From Nepenthes gracilis (lineage: Eukaryota > Streptophyta > Magnoliopsida > Caryophyllales > Nepenthaceae), in contig BSYO01000025.1 of NCBI GenBank assembly GCA_033239525.1, positions 2,886,001 through 2,950,000 of the forward strand: 64,000 nt of DNA, in the 5' to 3' direction. Numbering within the stretch: position 1 is the stretch's first letter; each line of letters begins with the position of its first letter. Both the position numbers and the translations under genes were made by a program. This document shows, piece after piece, positions 59,356 to 64,000 of the stretch. The notes beneath the pieces are model-generated. The model searched no databases. It worked only from the letters and a program-made list of their open reading frames with translations, and had not been told where the DNA came from.

Positions 59356-61756
59356 TGTTATACCTTGGTAATAATGCCATTCAGAATCTGAAACTAGATA
59401 AATTGATTTAGCGGGATAGGCATCCCACTACTCGACACCTAACAATAGCTTTCGTTTTGTTAATATGGTTCGAGTTCTCAATTAATGATAATTGTAGTTA
59501 ATTAATATTATATAATCAAAATTGAGGTTATTAAATATAAAAAATAAAGTTAAAAATCAAATTGAGTTTGATTTTGGAGCAACACCTCGGCACCTGAGGC
59601 ACACCCAAGGTGCCCAAGGTGCGCTTGAGCGCGGAATCCAATAGCTTAGCACTCAAATCACACTCGAGGCGCGCTCAAACATAAAATTCAAAATGTCGCA
59701 CCCAAGGAGCATCGGACTGGTGCTCAAGTACCAGATTGGGTATTTGAACCCGCACAAATTAGCTTTTTTCAACTTTTGCAGAAAAAAGGGGAGAAAGGAG
59801 ATAAATGGAGAGTGGAGGAGGAGAGAGAGAAGAGGAAATCAAAACTCTTAGGTTTGTTTTTGGGGTGAAGCCAATTAGGAAATTCGTAGATCGGGTTGAT
59901 ACAAGTACACTTCTATACTTTTCTTTCTCTTATTACTCATCTCTTAGCGTTCTTTTTAAATAGTTTTGTTCAAATATCTGTCTAAACTTAAATTTTAAAG
60001 TATGCATGTGTTAAATGTGCATACCTGTAAATTTCCATTTCGATTTTGAAGTATATGTGTGAAAAACGTGCATAAATGTCGATTTTTTTTCCGATTTTGA
60101 AATTTAGGTAAAATATTATGATAAATTGAAAACCCTAACCCACACATGCTATGATTTCTAGTTATTATAATATTTTATCACTTGTATTTTGTATATGATG
60201 TTTCACATGTCCGGATAATTATGTTGAGTCTTTTAAATGTACGAAATTTCATCCCGAAATGCCTTATATGTTAAGTATATTGACCGATACTGTAAAAATT
60301 ATCTATTTTACTGATTTTTGTAGAAATTCTTGATGTTGTCTAAAACCCTGAACTCCAAATTCGAATTTTAGTTTAACAAAATTCGAAGAATTAAATATAT
60401 ATTATACACAAAAATCAAAAAATGCATGGAATTTAATATTTATAGTCTGAAAATTTATGTAGCTATTGTTTTGGTACGTGATTACTAGTTTTTCCTATTT
60501 TCCCTAATATTTCAATGTTGATTTGCTTTTCTTATGGGAATTTTTGCATCAATGAATTTATTGAATACCACATGACAAAAAAATAAGTATATATGTATTG
60601 AAAAAAATTATAAAAGTATGAAAGAAAACTATAAAATTTGTTAAGATTTATGAACTGTTTTCCAAATAGCAAGAACTAAGTGTTATGAAGTTAAGTGTGG
60701 AGTTTTCCTTAAGAGAAGTTAAGAAATTAAACAAATGATCGTTCAACGAGTAATATTCTTTAACATTCCTTAGCATAGTGTAGTGATATATTGATGACTG
60801 CCCCTTTAGAACCGTGTAGGAGAGAAAAGTGACGTCTGGTTTCGTCTATAGGCAAATATGTAGACTGTCCACCTCTGGATGTTGAATAGGAGCGCGAGGT
60901 CTTAGATTGTACGAAAGCATGCACAATCGTTTCTTCGATAATCCTCTCATTTAATTGGTAAGCCTATCAGTCCTGATCCCCTAAAGAAAAGTAAAATTTA
61001 AGCATGTTTTCTTACTAAGTATAAAGATAAGAAAATCGGATATGTATAATGAAAACTTTTGTACATGTTTAAACTTTTGCACACAATCACGATTCCTATT
61101 TCCCTTCTAATATGTATTTTAATTAAAAGTATGCATATTCTTTTATATAATGTGTCTTATTGAGTATTTAACTTACTTTTTGAATATTTTTATTAACCTT
61201 CAGATGAGTAAGAGATGTATGAGTTCTTACTTAGCAAGCAAGATTAGAAACTTGGAAGAAATTAGGTTTGCTTGTTTCGTTGACAATGTATTGTTGTATA
61301 TTGGACATGCTTATATAGTTTTATTTATTTTAGATTAGTTAGATTAGTTTCGGTCATGACTTTTGATGTATAATGGGTTTTTGAGCGATGTTATTAGCCC
61401 GTGTAGTATTCTTGCGCTGTTCGGAGCTATTGATTTTGTGATGGTCATGGGCAGTCTTACCATTTTTGTATTTGATTATTTTTGTGGAAGTGAAGTAGGG
61501 TGTTTCACGTTGTGCAGGCTATAGAGAAAGTTTATTTTGTATGTGTTTTTTCTCCTGCAAAATATTATTAGACATGTATGTATATATGTGTTGGATTGAT
61601 CTTTGGCAGGCATTCATCCTTACATAGGTCTGACGTCGTCGTCGATGCTTTGTGTTGGTGTCGGAGCCACAGATGTGTGGCGTTTGTTTTTGGGTTCTAT
61701 GATTGTCTTTTTATAATTGCAGGTTGTTGACGGATATTAGAATGTGATTCGTCACA
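59356..61756 (+). mobile_element. Gypsy-type LTR (2.40 kb), probably solo
   Basis: TGTTATACCTTGG start and GTGATTCGTCACA end, the same length and end type as the other 2.4-kb LTRs. CTCAAG/GCGC-type repeats lie at 59575-59760, a purine-rich GAGAGGAGG tract at 59790-59840, and LTR-like motifs at 60780-60990. The flanking 5-mers (TATAT and AAATT) do not match, so solo status and the left end are uncertain. The frame 61150-61338 is incidental. Confidence 0.55.
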
Positions 61757-61814
61757 AAATTGACATAATTTAAACTGTTAGGTGAATATAACAAGAATAA
61801 TTTTATAGTCTACT

Positions 61815-62469
61815 TGTCTTATTCTCAATAATCATCGTTGTGGCCACTTTTGATATTATAAACAATTGTAGCTAAATAGTTTAAATGGTTGGCTCACCAA
61901 GTAGGGGCCAACAATTGGACTCAGGTCAAACTTGGACGATGAAATCTTAATGTGGGCATAAGAGGAGGTTGTATTTAGGCACTAACCGAGTGAAATCTTT
62001 TTCGATCAAATAGGGCAACCTACCAGACTAGTGATTACATTGGGCTGTGCTAATACTAGGGCTACAACTCCCCTCATAACACATTGTTTGAGCACTGCTT
62101 GGATCATTCTAACAACATAGATTTTTTTAACATGTCTCTTGTTAATGGGTTTAATGTCCCTATTTCCTTCCTCCGGACAATAAATGGGTGCATCAAAGGT
62201 TCTATGTTTAAGTGGGATGTAAATGCGCAGTGAATAAGTGTCCTAAAAGCACCGGTGCAAATCTATGCATTATTTTTAAGACTGATAAATATTATTATAA
62301 TTCTACAACTTGTGACTACTCTACATATTTTAAGGATATATGCCTTGATGTTTATGGTTACTTAAAGGATGATGCAAGAAGCACATATACCAAGTTTGGT
62401 GAAACTAATTATAAAATTATGTCCTATTCTTACAATATTAGAGGTTTATATTCCAATATTTATAGATGA
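61815..62469 (+). pseudogene. Thaumatin-like pseudogene Z
   Basis: Plus-strand relic. ATFDIINNCS (about 61844), then stops, then GSPSRGQQLDSGQTWTM matches residues about 42-57 of the intact gene. Later pieces are FFNMSLVNGFNVPISFL, NGCIKGS, NKCPKS, IFKTDKYYY, YSTYFKDICLDVYGYLKDDA and a C-terminal NYKIMSY ending at 62469. At least eight stops or frameshifts, and most cysteines are lost. It is more diverged than copy Y and lies in the opposite orientation, without the flanks shared by X and Y. Confidence 0.85.
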
Positions 62470-63164
62470 ACGCTTAAGTTTTTATATGACAATGCGCCAA
62501 AAGTATTCAATGTATAAATATAAATAAAAATATATATTTATATATAGAAAATAATAACGATATAAGTAGGAGAATTATATGAATATTGTTTTCTTGGTTA
62601 ATTGTAATATATATATTCCATGAATAAAACAAGTTTTATCCATAATACTCGGTTTTTGTCCAATTAATTTGGTATTATCAGTTAATCTGGGTTTTTTTTT
62701 TTTTTGGATAAATTGGATTAAATTGTGTGACATAAATTTAAAAAATATTCGAAACAAGGAAGCAATTTTTGCACTTAAGGTATGCCCAACGTACACTTGT
62801 GCGCTTTTGATAGATTGGTCGTACATGAGAAGCTCTTGAAAACCGCTCAAGTATTGATTCCAGAGTACCCACGCTTGAGACATGCTTAAAGCAATGCTTG
62901 TGTGTCATGACGTTAGGCACAACACCTAACACGTGCCGAAATGATGCTCATTCGTCAATTCGATTATATAACGAACAGCATACACTATTTTTATAACACC
63001 CTATGTTTCAACACAGGTTTGTCAGGTTATTTTAAATGAAGTTATTTATTAAATGGTAAAATAATAAAATTAATAATTAATAGTAAAGAATGAATAATAA
63101 TAAATGTTATTAATTAAAAATGAAATAAGTAGTAATAATTAATAATAATATTGATAAATAGAAA
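62470..63164. other. AT-rich sequence with repeat field and a truncated LTR start
   Basis: 62770-62930 has CTCAAG/GCGC-type words (ACGCTTGAGACATGC, GCTCAAGTATTG). 62992 onward reads TATAACACCCTATGTTTC, resembling the start of a chromovirus-type LTR, followed by AT-rich sequence and cut by the next element at 63165. The minus frame 62883-62575 has no recognisable domain. Confidence 0.4.
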
Positions 63165-64000
63165 TGTTAGGTCCGATATGAAAGCCCAAGAGGATTCCAT
63201 GCCCAATCCACGAAGCAACGGTCACACGGCAAATCCAGCCCAACGTCCAGAAACGTCCTGCGTGGTAGCCCAGGCGTGCAACCAATGGGAATCGCTTGCA
63301 ACCCATTAATCCAGCTAACGGGCAACAGGAAAAGCAAGCCAATTGGGAGAAAGTTAGCGCTGCCAGCCGCGCTTCACGCCGCTACCTGCGATTCCTCGGC
63401 CAATCCCGGTGCAAGAAGTAGACCAAGCCTGGCCTGCGACGCCCGGCGATCTGCCTGCCACCAAGAGGTGACACCTGACACACCGGCGATTACAGTCAAC
63501 GGTCAGCAGCCAATGCATCCCCGCAGGGAGGATTCTCACGCCAAAAACTCCAATCAAATGAGCCATAAATTCCCTCCTCGCTCACAGAGGAGGAGGAGGA
63601 TGAATCTTTGGCCAAAAAAAGATTCCCGTATCCTACTTCGATCAACTCGCCACCGAGAAAACAAGAGCCTGGCACCGAGACACACGCTCCTGCATGCACA
63701 AGCTCTCACAAACAAAGCCAGCCACCGCTTTGCTCCAGCATAATACAGGCCACTGTAGTCGGCCACCCACTACGGTGCACTCTGGGAGCCAGGCCTCCCA
63801 CTATCCGCTCATCAATCTCCTATTCCTGCATTCACGCAGTCCCTACACGTTCGCAGCATACTCCTGCACACCTATCAGTGTGTACTCTCCCCTTTCAGTT
63901 CATTGCGAAAGGTTTGCTGATTTGAGCGTCGGAGTATTTTTGGTAGGAGAAATTTTTTCGATCCTCTGACTTCCTTTTTGTTAGTTGTGTTGTGCAGGTC
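63165..64000 (+). mobile_element. Start of a Tat-like Ty3/gypsy LTR (runs off window)
   Basis: Begins TGTTAGGTCCGATATG, clearly GC-richer than the rest of the window. The 3' part has the TTTGAGCGTCGGAGTATTTT motif and TTGTGCAGGTC at the edge, characteristic of the R/U5 part of Tat-lineage LTRs; a CCATAAATTCCC TATA-like site lies at about 63563. Open frames on both strands (up to 155 residues) are low-complexity products of this GC-rich LTR. The internal region lies outside the window. Confidence 0.65.

Noticed and set aside
63276..63969. 155-residue plus frame and overlapping minus frames
   Set aside because: A GC-rich LTR opens all frames at once, and no domain is visible.
1..64000. tRNA, rRNA or small nuclear RNA genes
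   Set aside because: No cloverleaf with A/B-box-like elements or rRNA-like segment was noticed by eye. A covariance-model scan would be needed to exclude short ones.

Overview
The window looks like AT-rich nuclear DNA of a flowering plant, probably a dicot. The evidence is one plant-type thaumatin-like (PR-5) gene with a secretion signal, plus many families of plant LTR retrotransposons (Ty1/copia, Ty3/gypsy, TRIM, gag-only derivatives) and an L1-type LINE. The organism cannot be named from this. There is no sign of bacterial, organellar or viral gene organisation. I found one intact protein-coding gene, at 22572-23249 on the minus strand. Almost every other open frame lies inside repeats or is too degenerate to be a gene.

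Layout. 1-8160 and 10781-11290: copies of a minus-strand, gag-only LTR-type repeat ('family A'), with a 1.1-kb segment bounded by inverted repeats (2534-3667, repeated at 3748-4810). 8161-10764: a 5'-truncated LINE with a 16-bp target duplication, which carries a TRIM element (9069-9623). 11800-16900: minus-strand copia wreckage and LTR-like sequence. 16905-23600: block X, made of family A, an inverted-repeat arm, a solo LTR (20038-22480) and the intact thaumatin-like gene. 25861-33935: an array of family A gag regions separated by shared LTR-like blocks, with a solo LTR (30699-32634). 32640-45215: block Y, a diverged tandem duplicate of block X. Its thaumatin-like gene is split by a copia element (35727-44530, 357-bp LTRs), and that element contains a minus-strand gypsy fragment. 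45848-52789: a minus-strand gypsy gag and LTR, with a second LTR-LTR gypsy remnant (47067-51309) nested in the LTR. 52790-57650: another family A LTR block, interrupted by a solo LTR (54144-56591). 59356-61756: a further 2.4-kb LTR, on the plus strand. 61815-62469: a third, badly decayed thaumatin-like relic on the plus strand. 63165-64000: the start of a GC-richer Tat-like gypsy LTR that runs out of the window.

The host content is therefore a small thaumatin-like cluster (one intact copy and two relics) that was duplicated and then broken up by successive insertions. The most informative signals are the order of nesting, the target-site duplications, the inverted-repeat segment found in both orientations, and the way two insertions affected the duplicate genes: one gene was cut in two, the other was separated from its ancestral polyadenylation signal. 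All family assignments come from reading motifs by eye. No database search was possible.
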